Source: Ignavibacteriota bacterium | Lineage (GTDB): Bacteria; Bacteroidota; Ignavibacteria; Kapaibacteriales; UBA2268 | DNA length: 64,000 nt | NCBI GenBank assembly: GCA_019637995.1 | Contig: JAHBUQ010000001.1 | Span: forward strand, 1,353,589-1,417,588 | Reading direction: 5' to 3' | Part shown: positions 36,707 through 44,701 of the stretch, piece after piece | How positions within the stretch are numbered: position 1 is the stretch's first letter | Layout: each line of letters opens with the position of its first letter | Position numbers and translations under genes: made by a program | Notes under the pieces: model-generated | The model's input: only the letters and a program-made list of their open reading frames with translations | Database searches by the model: none | What the model was told of the DNA's origin: nothing

Positions 36707-36793
36707 ACGAAAATACCAATTAAGAAAATAGCAAGGGAATTGGGAATGAACGAGAGAGCGGTCGGGAATATTTTGAGAAAGACAAAGAAATAA
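36707..36793 (+). pseudogene. Remnant of a Mor-family gene (C-terminal HTH only)
   Basis: From 36713 the sequence matches the 3' end of the Mor-like gene (29111-29184) with few changes, and it translates as IPIKKIARELGMNERAVGNI followed by LRKTKK and a stop. Upstream the frame closes within a few codons, so only the HTH tail remains. The substitutions are mixed, including silent ones, so it is a diverged copy and not a recent exact duplication. Confidence 0.8.
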
Positions 36794-36860
36794 AAAAAAT
36801 GTTGCAATATATTGAAGGTTATTTCGTATTTTTGCATTGTGTAGTATTTTATTTAGGAAA

Positions 36861-37463
36861 ATGATTAGAATAATCAGACATATAACAGCGACACTCCTCT
36901 TGGTGATATTACCAATATCAGCCATAGGTTTGAATATTACTATACATAAGTGCCACCATAGAGGCACATTTCATATATCTTTATTCGATTCTTCAACGAA
37001 TAATCTCAAAAGCGATTGTTGTACCGGTTGCAATAAAAAAAATCTTGCAAGTAGTCAATTGAGTACAGGTTGTCAAATGGGACACAAAAAGGTTCAAACA
37101 GGATGCTCCTTGATGAATATGTCAGAAAATAGTTCAAACCAAACGAAGGATTCAAAAACCACTGAAACTAATACAAATCATTTTAACGCACCATGCTGTT
37201 TAAATTTTGAATTTTCAAATGATATTTGTATCAATCTATACTCAATTGAAAGGACAAAAGACATTTTTGTAGTGTCATTGATTGCCTATGATTATTTTCA
37301 AACAGCAAATTTTAATTTAATAATTAAAGATAAAATAACGGTAAAAGATAGAGATAACCCACTTAAGTGTCCTATTAACTATATTATATCGTTTATACAC
37401 TCCACTTCTCATTCTGTCGATGAGGCAGATCCAATTTCTTCATTGCTATCCCACATAGCATAA
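36861..37463 (+). CDS. Cys/His-rich exported protein, HYC_CC_PP-like
   Basis: A protein of about 200 residues with a signal sequence (IIRHITATLLLVILPISAIG) followed by HKCHHRGTFHISLFD and several Cys pairs (DCCTGC, PCCLNFE). The spacing resembles the HYC_CC_PP family of Bacteroidota-type genomes. The Cys and His clusters suggest metal binding in the periplasm or at the surface. The frame is open to a TTG at 36837; I prefer the ATG at 36861. It starts just downstream of the mor remnant and opens the second half of the metal block. Confidence 0.6.
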   Translation: MIRIIRHITATLLLVILPISAIGLNITIHKCHHRGTFHISLFDSSTNNLKSDCCTGCNKKNLASSQLSTGCQMGHKKVQTGCSLMNMSENSSNQTKDSKTTETNTNHFNAPCCLNFEFSNDICINLYSIERTKDIFVVSLIAYDYFQTANFNLIIKDKITVKDRDNPLKCPINYIISFIHSTSHSVDEADPISSLLSHIA

Positions 37464-37495
37464 CAATTATCCATTTTTATTTGCATTTTCACTGT

Positions 37496-37556
37496 TACAT
37501 TTAGTTTACATAAATGTATGATAGCTTTAATTATGCGACAATAAGTCAGTTATTGT
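37496..37556 (+). promoter_or_regulatory. Two perfect inverted repeats, candidate operator region
   Basis: TACATTTA (37496-37503) with TAAATGTA (37511-37518) and ACAATAA (37538-37544) with TTATTGT (37550-37556) lie in the 128-bp gap before the cytochrome-like gene. No ArsR-, MerR- or CopY-type regulator gene is visible in the block, so the ligand is unknown. Confidence 0.5.
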
Positions 37557-37591
37557 AATTGTTAAATATTTTATATAATAAGAAATTGAGT

Positions 37592-38062
37592 ATGAGAAAA
37601 ATAATATTTTTAGTATCGCTTATTGCAGTAATGTTTATTCTTAATATACAGACTGCATATTCAATACCTGCATTTGCAAGGAAATATCAAACTACTTGCA
37701 ATACATGTCATTCTGTTTATCCACAACTAAACGCTTTTGGAGAATCATTCCGTATTAATGGATACCAATTCCCAAAAGATGATGATGAACAGACAAAAGA
37801 AAAACCTGTGTCTTTAGGATCTGAAGCATATAAAAGAGTATGGCCAGATGCAGTATGGCCTAATTTTATGCCAGGTACTTCTCCAATCTCTCTTAGAGGA
37901 AGAACTGCCTTTACTATTTCAACTGATACACTTGGTTCAACTACATCAGAATTTGGAATGCCAGCACTTCAATTCTATGGTGCAGGTGTTCTTGGTAAAG
38001 ATATTACAATATGGGTTGGAGCACATTTATTTGAGAATGGAGCTGTTGGAAGTTATGTGTAA
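37592..38062 (+). CDS. Heme c-binding exported protein, probably truncated
   Basis: A protein of about 156 residues with a signal peptide (MRKIIFLVSLIAVMFILNIQ) and one heme c site, YQTTCNTCHSVYPQLNAFGE. Related proteins begin the same way (IPAFARKYQTTC) and continue into a long outer-membrane barrel-like region. Here the frame ends just after SLRGRTAF..., within the barrel part, and overlaps the next gene by 8 nt. That suggests a 3' deletion fused to the downstream gene. The remaining piece may be non-functional. Confidence 0.65.
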   Translation: MRKIIFLVSLIAVMFILNIQTAYSIPAFARKYQTTCNTCHSVYPQLNAFGESFRINGYQFPKDDDEQTKEKPVSLGSEAYKRVWPDAVWPNFMPGTSPISLRGRTAFTISTDTLGSTTSEFGMPALQFYGAGVLGKDITIWVGAHLFENGAVGSYV

Positions 38063-38420
38063 GTTTTTTAAATCAAATATAATACTTTTCCCTATTTTAT
38101 TAGGATTAGGATTTAGTTCTTGCGAAAGGGATGAAGTAAGTCCTGTAAAACCTTTAGAATTTGATTCTACATGTGATACTAACTATGTGTCATTTTTACA
38201 AACCATAAAACCAACAATTAATAAAAATTGTGAATACTGCCATAATAATAGTTATACTGCATCTGGAGTTAACCTTGAAGGTTATGATAATATTAAAAAA
38301 TCGGCGGCAAATGGCACTCTCAAAAAAAGTATCAATGGTTCTATGAAAGTCTATATTGAAAATGATTGTGATAACGTTAAAATTCAAGCTTGGATAAACC
38401 AAGGTAGTAAAAATAATTAA
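38055..38420 (+). CDS. Heme c-type lipoprotein, 121 aa
   Basis: The ATG at 38055 opens a product with a lipoprotein signal (ILFPILLGLGFSSC; lipobox FSSC) and one CEYCHN heme c site in a cytochrome-like context (FLQTIKPTINKNCEYCHNNS). It resembles small c-type cytochrome domains that carry electrons in the periplasm or bind metal. It overlaps the truncated cytochrome gene by 8 nt. The upstream open region of the same frame lies inside that gene and is not coding. Confidence 0.65.
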   Translation: MCKFFKSNIILFPILLGLGFSSCERDEVSPVKPLEFDSTCDTNYVSFLQTIKPTINKNCEYCHNNSYTASGVNLEGYDNIKKSAANGTLKKSINGSMKVYIENDCDNVKIQAWINQGSKNN

Positions 38421-38432
38421 AAGGAGAAGACA

Positions 38433-39026
38433 GTGAAAACATCACTAAAAATAAGCTTAGCTTTAATGCTAATATCAACTGCATTCTTTGCAGGTTGCAG
38501 TAATATGACAGATAATAATTCCGGCAATACGGATGCAGGAAATTTCTTGACAATAAGTCCTGCTGACAATACTCAAAATATTGGCATTAACGATGCGGTT
38601 ACAATTCAATTTGCAGCTCCGGTAGATACGAAAACAATCGAAGCAAATTTTGTTTTGATTAGCCAGAAAGACATTGCTGATTCTCTTTGTCCTGTTAGCA
38701 AAAATATGGGACATTCAGATATGATGAAGGATATGATGGATACTACTATGATGAACCATTTGAAAATGACACATCATACAAAAGGCACATTCAAGTGGAA
38801 TTCAAACAAAACCATGTGTGAGTTTAAATCAGATTCCGCTTTAAGCCATAATACCGACTACATGATGTACATACATTCCGATATGATGAATCACATGAAA
38901 AACATGATGAATAACAGCATGTCGAATGGAGGAATGAATATGGGTGGCAATATGAATATGATGAATGGACAAAAAGCATCAGATTTAATATTTAAAGTTA
39001 CTCGTTTCAGAACCATGAATAAGTAA
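38433..39026 (+). CDS. Met/His-rich lipoprotein with Big_5-type Ig domain
   Basis: A 197-residue lipoprotein (lipobox FAGC, about 19-22). An Ig-like Big_5 domain (about 40-145: ISPADNTQNIGINDAVTIQF) surrounds and is followed by Met- and His-rich stretches such as HSDMMKDMMDTTMMNH and MMNHMKNMMNN. Such clusters are typical Cu(I)/Ag(I) ligands. The start is GTG at 38433 with AAGGAGA upstream. It probably buffers copper in the periplasm or at the outer membrane. Two tandem terminators follow. Confidence 0.75.
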   Translation: MKTSLKISLALMLISTAFFAGCSNMTDNNSGNTDAGNFLTISPADNTQNIGINDAVTIQFAAPVDTKTIEANFVLISQKDIADSLCPVSKNMGHSDMMKDMMDTTMMNHLKMTHHTKGTFKWNSNKTMCEFKSDSALSHNTDYMMYIHSDMMNHMKNMMNNSMSNGGMNMGGNMNMMNGQKASDLIFKVTRFRTMNK

Positions 39027-39093
39027 AATTCTTTGAAATTTGAAAATTTCTTTAGAATATTTTGGATTTTCTTTAGAAATTTTGTATAAGTGC

Positions 39094-39163
39094 ATAAAAT
39101 CCTGCAGGTTTTCTTTGGAAATATCTTAATTTTGTAAAGAAACCTGCGGGTTTTCTTCAGAAG
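39094..39163 (+). terminator. Tandem rho-independent terminators with internal direct repeat
   Basis: CCTGCAGGTTTTCTTT (39101-39116) and AAACCTGCGGGTTTTCTT (39140-39157) each form a short hairpin followed by T-rich sequence. They can also pair with each other (39104-39116 with 39136-39147). The two CCTGC(A/G)GGTTTTCTT copies are a direct repeat. Confidence 0.65.
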
Positions 39164-39223
39164 TTTTTGGAATAACTTTTGAAATATTGAAAATTTGTTG
39201 AATAAATTTTGGAGATTCTTGAG

Positions 39224-39844
39224 ATGGCTAATTATTTTCCTGCAAAAGACGCAGATTTTATTGCTTGGCTTGCAAATTTTCTTGTAGTTGCCAATGCCAA
39301 TCTTGTCCCACTTGGTATTATTGCAGGGGATTTAACCCCTATTTCTACGTTACAGCCGACTTATTCAACAAATCTAAACGATGTTGAGGCAAAAAAAGCC
39401 GCTCTTGCCTCCGCTGTTGATACAAAAGACGCTACAAAAGATGCTATTATCCAAAAATTACGAATTGTAGTTAATAAAATTCAGGCTAACCCTGCTGTTG
39501 CTCCTGCATTGAAATCGCAATTAGGAATTTCAACGCATGAGGGCGGTCATTATCCACAACATCCTATTCCTCCAAGCGAATTGCTTGCCGAATTGCTTCC
39601 CGACGGCTCTATAGAGCTTGACTGGAGCAGAAACGGCAATGCTCCCGGCACGCAGTTTGTGATTGAATATTGTCTTGCGCCATCAACGACTTGGACTTTG
39701 CTTGATGTTGTTACTAAGACAAGTTTCATACATTCCGGCCATCCTCTTGGAAAAGCTATTCAATATTGGGTTAAAGCCAGAAAGAACAGTGAAACCAGCG
39801 GAGCAAGCAATATTGCGGTTGTGAATGCGGGTGGAGTAGTTTAA
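39224..39844 (+). CDS. Fibronectin type III-like protein of unknown role, 206 aa
   Basis: The N-terminal helical half (MANYFPAKDADFIAWLANFL, then AIIQKLRIVVNKIQ) is a recognisable unit found with fn3-like domains. The C-terminal half is an fn3-like beta domain (GSIELDWSRNGNAPGTQFVI, then IQYWVKARKN). There is no signal peptide. Base composition looks richer in G+C than its neighbours, so it may have a different source. The ATG at 39224 has GGAG 9 nt upstream. Role in metal resistance is not evident. Confidence 0.6.
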   Translation: MANYFPAKDADFIAWLANFLVVANANLVPLGIIAGDLTPISTLQPTYSTNLNDVEAKKAALASAVDTKDATKDAIIQKLRIVVNKIQANPAVAPALKSQLGISTHEGGHYPQHPIPPSELLAELLPDGSIELDWSRNGNAPGTQFVIEYCLAPSTTWTLLDVVTKTSFIHSGHPLGKAIQYWVKARKNSETSGASNIAVVNAGGVV

Positions 39845-40894
39845 ATGAGTATTGGGAAAATGATAATCAGGTTGATTTTACTGTTATTAGGTGTTGAAAT
39901 AATGGTTGCAGAAAATACAATAGCAGATAATTCTCAAAAGAATATAAATGGAAAAACCGATAACAACAAGGTTAATGAATACGAGAGAATTGATAGTATG
40001 GAACTGAAGTTTGCCGATTATAAAAGAGCAACGATTTCAGGCGAATTACCGTTTAAGGAAACTCATCTGAAATTATTTCCAAGTCTTGCTTTAGTTGGCG
40101 GGACTGCCGGACTGTTTATTTTACAACATAATTACCAATTGAATTCAATTTGGAAAGATAAAACAAATTTCCGGATTATAGAGAGTTGGGATTATGCCTT
40201 ATATACAGATAAATTTGGGCATTTCTGGTCAGGTAACTTTATAAGTTATTTATATCGAGATTTATATCAAGAAGTAGGAATAAGTAAAGAGAGTTCGATT
40301 TGGTTAGGTGGTTTAACCTGCTTGACCTATTTAACTTATATTGAGATAATGGATGGATACGGAAAGGATTGGGGTTTTGAACCATCAGATTTCTATTTTG
40401 ATATGTTAGGCAGTTTGTTTTTTGTATCTCAGCATTACCTGCCAATATTACAAAATATAACACCAAAAGCCATGTACTTCAAACCTGAATGGCATGGTGA
40501 ATTGTCAAGAAATCCCTCGAATAATTTTATTGATAATTATTCAGGACAAACTTTTTTCCTTTCTTTTAATGTATATAATTTATTGCCTAAAGATTTGAAG
40601 AAATACTGGGTAGATTGGCTTGAAATAAGTATAGGATATTCGGCACGAAACCTTTCTTATTCAAAACCAATAGCAATAAATGAGAACATTAATTCTTATG
40701 AAGTTCTTCCGGGAGTATGGGGAAGCCCACGATTCATTGTAGCCTTGGATTATAATCTTGTAAAAATGCTTCCGGACGGTCCCCCTTTCTGGAATTGGTT
40801 TAAGCAGACACTAAACTATATTAAATTGCCTTCTCCTGCTTTGGAAGTTGGTCCCGGAATAAAACCAAGATTTAAAATTGTTTATCCATTTTAA
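39845..40894 (+). CDS. DUF2279 membrane/periplasmic protein
   Basis: A 349-residue protein with an N-terminal signal helix (IIRLILLLLGVEIM) and the DUF2279 pattern in the middle: DKFGHFWSGNFISYLYRDL, then GYGKDWGFEPSDFYFDMLG. YfiM-type relatives are membrane-associated and uncharacterised. The ATG follows the previous stop directly. Its place before the P-type ATPase gene suggests carriage with the metal genes, but no function is known. Confidence 0.75.
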   Translation: MSIGKMIIRLILLLLGVEIMVAENTIADNSQKNINGKTDNNKVNEYERIDSMELKFADYKRATISGELPFKETHLKLFPSLALVGGTAGLFILQHNYQLNSIWKDKTNFRIIESWDYALYTDKFGHFWSGNFISYLYRDLYQEVGISKESSIWLGGLTCLTYLTYIEIMDGYGKDWGFEPSDFYFDMLGSLFFVSQHYLPILQNITPKAMYFKPEWHGELSRNPSNNFIDNYSGQTFFLSFNVYNLLPKDLKKYWVDWLEISIGYSARNLSYSKPIAINENINSYEVLPGVWGSPRFIVALDYNLVKMLPDGPPFWNWFKQTLNYIKLPSPALEVGPGIKPRFKIVYPF

Positions 40895-40906
40895 CATTAA
40901 ATTATT

Positions 40907-43006
40907 ATGAAAAACTACATATTAAAAAAGTTAGATTGTGCTTCATGTGCGGCAAAGATAGAAGAAGGCGTTGCAAAATTAGAGCATGTCAAATTTGTCT
41001 CAGTGAATTTTGCAAATTCTTCTTTACAAATTGATACACCTGATATTGAAGATGTTAAGAGAAAGATAAAAGAGATTGAACCGGAAGTTGAAATTTTGGA
41101 GCAAGCCGAAGAAACAAGCAAATCACATAAGAATTTTCAATTAAAAGATGAATTGGTTGAGAATAAATTTGAAATAATTAGAATTGCTGTGGTTATAGCT
41201 CTTTTGATATTTGGGATGGTTTTTGAAAATATAATACATGGAACTCAGTTTCAATGGATTGAATATTTAGTATTTGCTGTGGCATATCTAATAAGTGGTT
41301 GGGGTGTTTTAAAGGGTGCAATCAGAAATATTATTAAAGGAAAGGTTTTCAATGAACATTTCCTTATGACCGTTGCTACATTAGGTGCATTCATAATACA
41401 CGCTATGCCTGAAGCTGTTGCAGTTATGCTATTTTATGTAATAGGTGAACTATTCCAAGATATTGCAGTAAATCGTTCAAGAAGCTCAGTTAAGGCATTA
41501 TTAGCTATCAGACCAGATTATGCAAATCTTAAAGAAAATGGTAATTTACAAATTGTTGCTCCGAATGATGTTCATCCCGGACAAATTATTGTTGTAAAAC
41601 CTGGTGAAAAAATTCCATTAGACGGAATAATTTTGGAAGGGAACTCCTTCGTAGATACTTCTGCATTAACCGGAGAATCAGTTCCCAGAGCTGTTAATAA
41701 AAGCGATACAGTTTTATCAGGTATGATTAACAAATCAGGATTAGTGACAATTGAGGTAACTAAAGAATTCGGGGAATCTTCAATATCCAAAATATTGGAG
41801 TTAGTTGAAAATGCAGTTAGTAAAAAGGCTGAAACAGAGAAGTTCATTACTACTTTTGCTAAGTATTATACTCCGGTGATTGTATTTGCTGCTTTTCTTA
41901 TTGCAGTAATTCCGCCAGTTTTTATTCAGGGGGCAGTTTTCACAGATTGGGTTTACAGAGCATTGGTAGTCCTCGTTATATCTTGCCCATGTGCTCTCGT
42001 AATTAGCATTCCACTCGGCTACTTTGGAGGAATTGGTGGTGCTTCTCGTAGTGGTATATTGATTAAAGGTTCAAACTATTTAGACGCACTAACAAAAGTT
42101 AAAACAGTTGTTTTTGATAAAACAGGTACCCTGACAAAAGGTGAATTCAAAGTTGTTGAAATAGTTCCGTCAAACGGATTTAATGCAGAGGAAATTCTTA
42201 AATTTGCAGCTTATACCGAAATAAATTCAAACCACCCAATAGCCAAATCTATTATAGAATCTTTCAACAATAAAATTCTAATAAATGAAATTAGTGATGT
42301 CAATGAAATATCCGGACATGGTATCAAAGCTAAAATAATGGGAAATGATGTATTAGTCGGAAATGATAAATTTCTCCACTTAAATAATATCGTTCATTCG
42401 GTGTGTGATGTTGATGGTACTGTAGTTCATGTTGCTATCAATAAAGAATATGCTGGTTATATTGTTATCTCAGATACCCTAAAGGACGAAGCTATTGAAA
42501 CTATAAAAGAACTTAATTCCAGAAATATTAAAACAGTTATGTTGACTGGTGATAATGAAAGTGCTGCTAAATATTTTGCAAATAAACTTGGTATAAAAGA
42601 ATTTTATTACGAGTTGTTACCAGAGCAGAAGGTTGAACACATCGAAAGACTAATCTCAAAAAACAAAGAAGGCAAAGTAGCATTCGTTGGAGATGGAATT
42701 AACGATGCTCCGGTAATTGCCAGAGCTGATGTTGGAATAGCAATGGGTGCTTTAGGTTCAGATGCGGCTGTTGAAACGGCAGATATAGTTTTAATGGCAG
42801 ACTCACCAATGTCAATTGTTAAATCAATTGATGTAGCAAAAAGAACAAGAACTATTGTTTGGCAAAATATTCTGTTTGCAATGGGTGTAAAGCTAATCTT
42901 TGTTGTTCTTGGCACATTGGGAGTTGCAACTATGTGGGAAGCCGTCTTTGGTGATATGGGAGTAGCCATTATTGCTATTTTGAATGCTATGAGAGTTATG
43001 AAATAA
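40907..43006 (+). CDS. P1B-type heavy-metal ATPase (ZntA/CadA-like)
   Basis: A 699-residue exporter. An N-terminal HMA domain carries CASCAAK (about 11-17). TGES is at about 251-254. The metal-site motif SCPCALV in helix 6 is followed by the phosphorylation site DKTGT (about 404-408) and GDGINDAP (about 595-602). The CPC motif and surrounding ISIPLGYFGGIGGASRSG match Zn/Cd/Pb-type (P1B-2) pumps. It exports divalent metals from the cytoplasm. The last 39 codons are repeated as a remnant at 44005-44118, just past the MerTP and Cys-rich genes. Confidence 0.93.
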   Translation: MKNYILKKLDCASCAAKIEEGVAKLEHVKFVSVNFANSSLQIDTPDIEDVKRKIKEIEPEVEILEQAEETSKSHKNFQLKDELVENKFEIIRIAVVIALLIFGMVFENIIHGTQFQWIEYLVFAVAYLISGWGVLKGAIRNIIKGKVFNEHFLMTVATLGAFIIHAMPEAVAVMLFYVIGELFQDIAVNRSRSSVKALLAIRPDYANLKENGNLQIVAPNDVHPGQIIVVKPGEKIPLDGIILEGNSFVDTSALTGESVPRAVNKSDTVLSGMINKSGLVTIEVTKEFGESSISKILELVENAVSKKAETEKFITTFAKYYTPVIVFAAFLIAVIPPVFIQGAVFTDWVYRALVVLVISCPCALVISIPLGYFGGIGGASRSGILIKGSNYLDALTKVKTVVFDKTGTLTKGEFKVVEIVPSNGFNAEEILKFAAYTEINSNHPIAKSIIESFNNKILINEISDVNEISGHGIKAKIMGNDVLVGNDKFLHLNNIVHSVCDVDGTVVHVAINKEYAGYIVISDTLKDEAIETIKELNSRNIKTVMLTGDNESAAKYFANKLGIKEFYYELLPEQKVEHIERLISKNKEGKVAFVGDGINDAPVIARADVGIAMGALGSDAAVETADIVLMADSPMSIVKSIDVAKRTRTIVWQNILFAMGVKLIFVVLGTLGVATMWEAVFGDMGVAIIAILNAMRVMK

Positions 43007-43104
43007 ATAAATTATGCTGTACAAAGTCACTATATTACATCTAAAATGTATTTCAAAATGATTCATATGATTTAGAAGTAAGTAAAAATAATTTTGGGAA
43101 CTTT

Positions 43105-43704
43105 ATGAGATCAGGAAATAAATTTATAGGATTAGGAATTTTAACAGCTACGGCTGCATCCCTATGTTGCATAACACCGGTTTTGGCTCTTATTGCTGGA
43201 GTTAGTGGACTTGGTTCAACTTTTTATTGGCTTGAACCTTACAGAACGTATTTTATATGCTTGACAATTTTGGTTCTTGGTTTTGCATGGTTTCAGAAAT
43301 TAAAAATAAAGAAAGCCGATGAGTGCGGATGTGAAGAAGATGAAAAACCAAAATTCATTCAGTCAAAAACTTTTCTTACTGTCGTTACTATTTTTGCTGC
43401 TCTTATGCTTGCCTTTCCTTATTATTCAAAAATATTCTTTCCGAATAATGAAAAGCAAATAATCATTATTGACAAATCAAATTTTCAAACAGCAGAATTT
43501 ACAATAAACGGAATGACTTGCGAAGGATGCGAAGAAGAAGTAAAGCATGAAGTCAATAAACTCAATGGAATTGTAAAGGCAGATGTATCCTATCAAAATG
43601 GAAATGCACAAATACAATTTGACAAATCAAAAACTAAAATAAATGAAATTGAGAATGCAATCAATTCAACAGGTTATTCAGTTACCGATAAAAAAGAGAA
43701 ATAA
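43105..43704 (+). CDS. MerT-MerP fusion, mercuric/metal transport protein
   Basis: A 199-residue fusion. Residues about 1-115 resemble MerT with three membrane helices and the vicinal cysteines SLCCITPV (about 20-27). Residues about 130-199 form a MerP-like HMA domain with GMTCEGCEEEV (about 137-147). Such fusions carry Hg(II) or another soft metal inward. No merA reductase or merR gene is present in the window, so transport without reduction is odd. The product may work with the P1B-ATPase instead. A small Cys-rich gene follows after 1 nt. Confidence 0.8.
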   Translation: MRSGNKFIGLGILTATAASLCCITPVLALIAGVSGLGSTFYWLEPYRTYFICLTILVLGFAWFQKLKIKKADECGCEEDEKPKFIQSKTFLTVVTIFAALMLAFPYYSKIFFPNNEKQIIIIDKSNFQTAEFTINGMTCEGCEEEVKHEVNKLNGIVKADVSYQNGNAQIQFDKSKTKINEIENAINSTGYSVTDKKEK

Positions 43705-43705
43705 A

Positions 43706-43912
43706 ATGTACATTATAACCAAATCAGTAATTACTTGTCCAAACTGTGGACACAAAAAAGAAGAAAAAATGCCGACAGACTCTTGCCAGTATTTTTATGA
43801 ATGTAAAAACTGTAAGACAATTTTAAAACCAAAAGAAGGTGATTGTTGCGTATATTGCAGTTATGGAACAGAAAAATGTCCATCAATCCAAGAAAAGAAA
43901 AATTGTTGCTAA
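43706..43912 (+). CDS. GDCCVYCSYG small Cys-rich protein
   Basis: A 68-residue protein with a zinc-ribbon-like N-terminus (ITCPNCGHKK) and the conserved block GDCCVYCSYGTEKCPSIQ. The same block marks small proteins that accompany merT-like genes in many genomes. Function is not established; metal binding is likely. The ATG at 43706 follows the MerTP stop by one base. Confidence 0.75.
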   Translation: MYIITKSVITCPNCGHKKEEKMPTDSCQYFYECKNCKTILKPKEGDCCVYCSYGTEKCPSIQEKKNCC

Positions 43913-44004
43913 TGACAAATTTACCTTCAAAAGGGATAATATCCATAGATATTTCTATAATCACCAGAAATTATATGACAGAACATCTGTATTGCTATTG
44001 GAAG

Positions 44005-44118
44005 GTAAAGCTTATTTTTCTTGGTGTATTAGGCGTTGCAACTATGTGGGAAGCAGTCTTTGGAGATATGGGTGTTGCCATTATTGCAATTTTGAATGCT
44101 ATGCGAGTTATGAAATAA
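44005..44118 (+). pseudogene. Remnant of a second P-type ATPase gene (C-terminal 37 codons)
   Basis: The sequence VKLIFLGVLGVATMWEAVFG and the following GVAIIAILNAMRVMK match the end of the ATPase at 40907-43006 with two codons fewer near the start and scattered silent changes. Nothing recognisable of the ATPase remains upstream. This marks a deletion or recombination between ATPase copies that once flanked the MerTP genes. Confidence 0.8.
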
Positions 44119-44157
44119 ATAGAAAATATTTTTTAAATTTAAACACATGGAGATTGT

Positions 44158-44700
44158 ATGAAAAATTTAAATGCACTTTTATTCACTCTTGGATTCTTTA
44201 TTATCAGTTGCTCAAATTCTACAGCACCTGATTACAATCAGTATTATGATTCTCTGACAAATCTGTCAGTGAAAGAATCTATTGCTAAGGGTAACGAATG
44301 GAAGTTTTCTGCTCCAAAAATCAAAACTTATGTATCAACTTCAGAAGCTGTTTTTGAATTTCCTGACGGACGAGTTGTAAAAAAAACTCTACCATCAGAT
44401 TCTTTTTATGTCGCTATTGCACCATACATAAATGGAACACATACTTGCGAAACTCATTATCCATCGAGTTGTGATGGCGAAATCAAGGAACAAACAGTTA
44501 AGGTAATCGCTTCTGATGAAAGTGGCAATATTCTTATCAATAATGGCATAAATACCATGAAAAATGGATTCTTTGAATTATGGCTTCCACGAAATAAAAA
44601 TGTGAAAATTCAGATTGAATATAATTCAATGAAAGGTGAAGAAACAATACCTACAAATAACGATAGCAGAACTTGTATTACAACAATAAAGCTAAAATAA
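44158..44700 (+). CDS. cueP: CueP-family copper-binding lipoprotein
   Basis: A 180-residue lipoprotein (lipobox IISC, about 15-18) with the CueP signatures PYINGTHTCETHYPSSCDGE (about 82-101), NGFFELWLPR (about 139-148) and TCITTIKL at the C-terminus. CueP binds periplasmic copper and can supply copper to superoxide dismutase in Salmonella. It is the last gene of the metal block and ends one nucleotide before the convergent gpG-like gene of the phage. No terminator separates them. Confidence 0.88.
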   Translation: MKNLNALLFTLGFFIISCSNSTAPDYNQYYDSLTNLSVKESIAKGNEWKFSAPKIKTYVSTSEAVFEFPDGRVVKKTLPSDSFYVAIAPYINGTHTCETHYPSSCDGEIKEQTVKVIASDESGNILINNGINTMKNGFFELWLPRNKNVKIQIEYNSMKGEETIPTNNDSRTCITTIKLK

Positions 44701-44701
44701 T

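Noticed and set aside
37848..38054. Upstream part of the frame ending at 38420
   Set aside because: It lies inside the cytochrome gene in another frame. The lipoprotein signal shows the true start at 38055.
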